Positions 5,706-5,743 of a stretch of DNA of 5,743 bases are shown piece after piece. The DNA comes from Pseudomonadota bacterium. GTDB lineage: Bacteria > Desulfobacterota > Desulfovibrionia > Desulfovibrionales > Desulfovibrionaceae. The stretch covers positions 1 to 5,743 of the forward strand of contig JAEZEM010000011.1 in the NCBI GenBank assembly GCA_023417745.1, given 5' to 3'. Position numbers and translations under genes: made by a program. The notes beneath the pieces are model-generated. The model had not been told where the DNA came from, ran no database searches, and saw only the letters and a list, made by a program, of their open reading frames with translations. Each line of letters starts with the position of its first letter. The stretch's first letter is position 1.

Positions 5706-5743
5706 CGTGGCTTTTTGTGGTGTTCTCTGTCAGTTTGGTTGAA

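Overview
The window carries four recognisable genes and looks like part of the chromosome of a GC-rich, anaerobic or facultatively anaerobic bacterium. A Desulfovibrio-like member of the Desulfovibrionaceae is my best guess. This is an inference from the high GC of the left part, an oxygen-sensitive radical-SAM sulfatase maturase and a UbiD-family (de)carboxylase; nothing in the window proves the taxon.

Left (1-385, + strand): the 3' two thirds of a nicotinamidase (pncA-type, isochorismatase fold), cut by the window edge. It converges on the next unit across a 99-bp gap.

Middle (485-3343, - strand): a two-gene operon transcribed right to left. The first gene encodes an anaerobic sulfatase-maturating enzyme (radical SAM with a SPASM-type domain and all eight auxiliary cysteines). 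Eighteen bases downstream is a Tat-exported, Cys-type sulfatase with an intact C-S-P-S-R formylglycine motif. The maturase is expected to oxidise the sulfatase cysteine to formylglycine in the cytoplasm without oxygen, after which the enzyme is exported folded. A perfect TTGACA -35 box and an adjacent palindrome lie upstream of the maturase.

Right-middle (3344-4283): about 940 bases with no gene I can support. The left third is strikingly AT-rich. The rest holds several hairpins, a nested stem-loop arrangement that could be a structured RNA, and disjointed protein-like reading frames on the - strand that may be gene debris.

Right (4284-5705, + strand): a complete UbiD-family prenylated-FMN (de)carboxylase. 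Its base composition is much more AT-rich than the left genes, especially toward the 3' end, which suggests separate ancestry. Two positions that matter in characterised UbiD enzymes look substituted. No ubiX partner lies in the window, so prFMN must be supplied from elsewhere.

The sulfatase operon is a known type of system. The least explained parts are the 940-base spacer and the active-site variation in the UbiD homologue.
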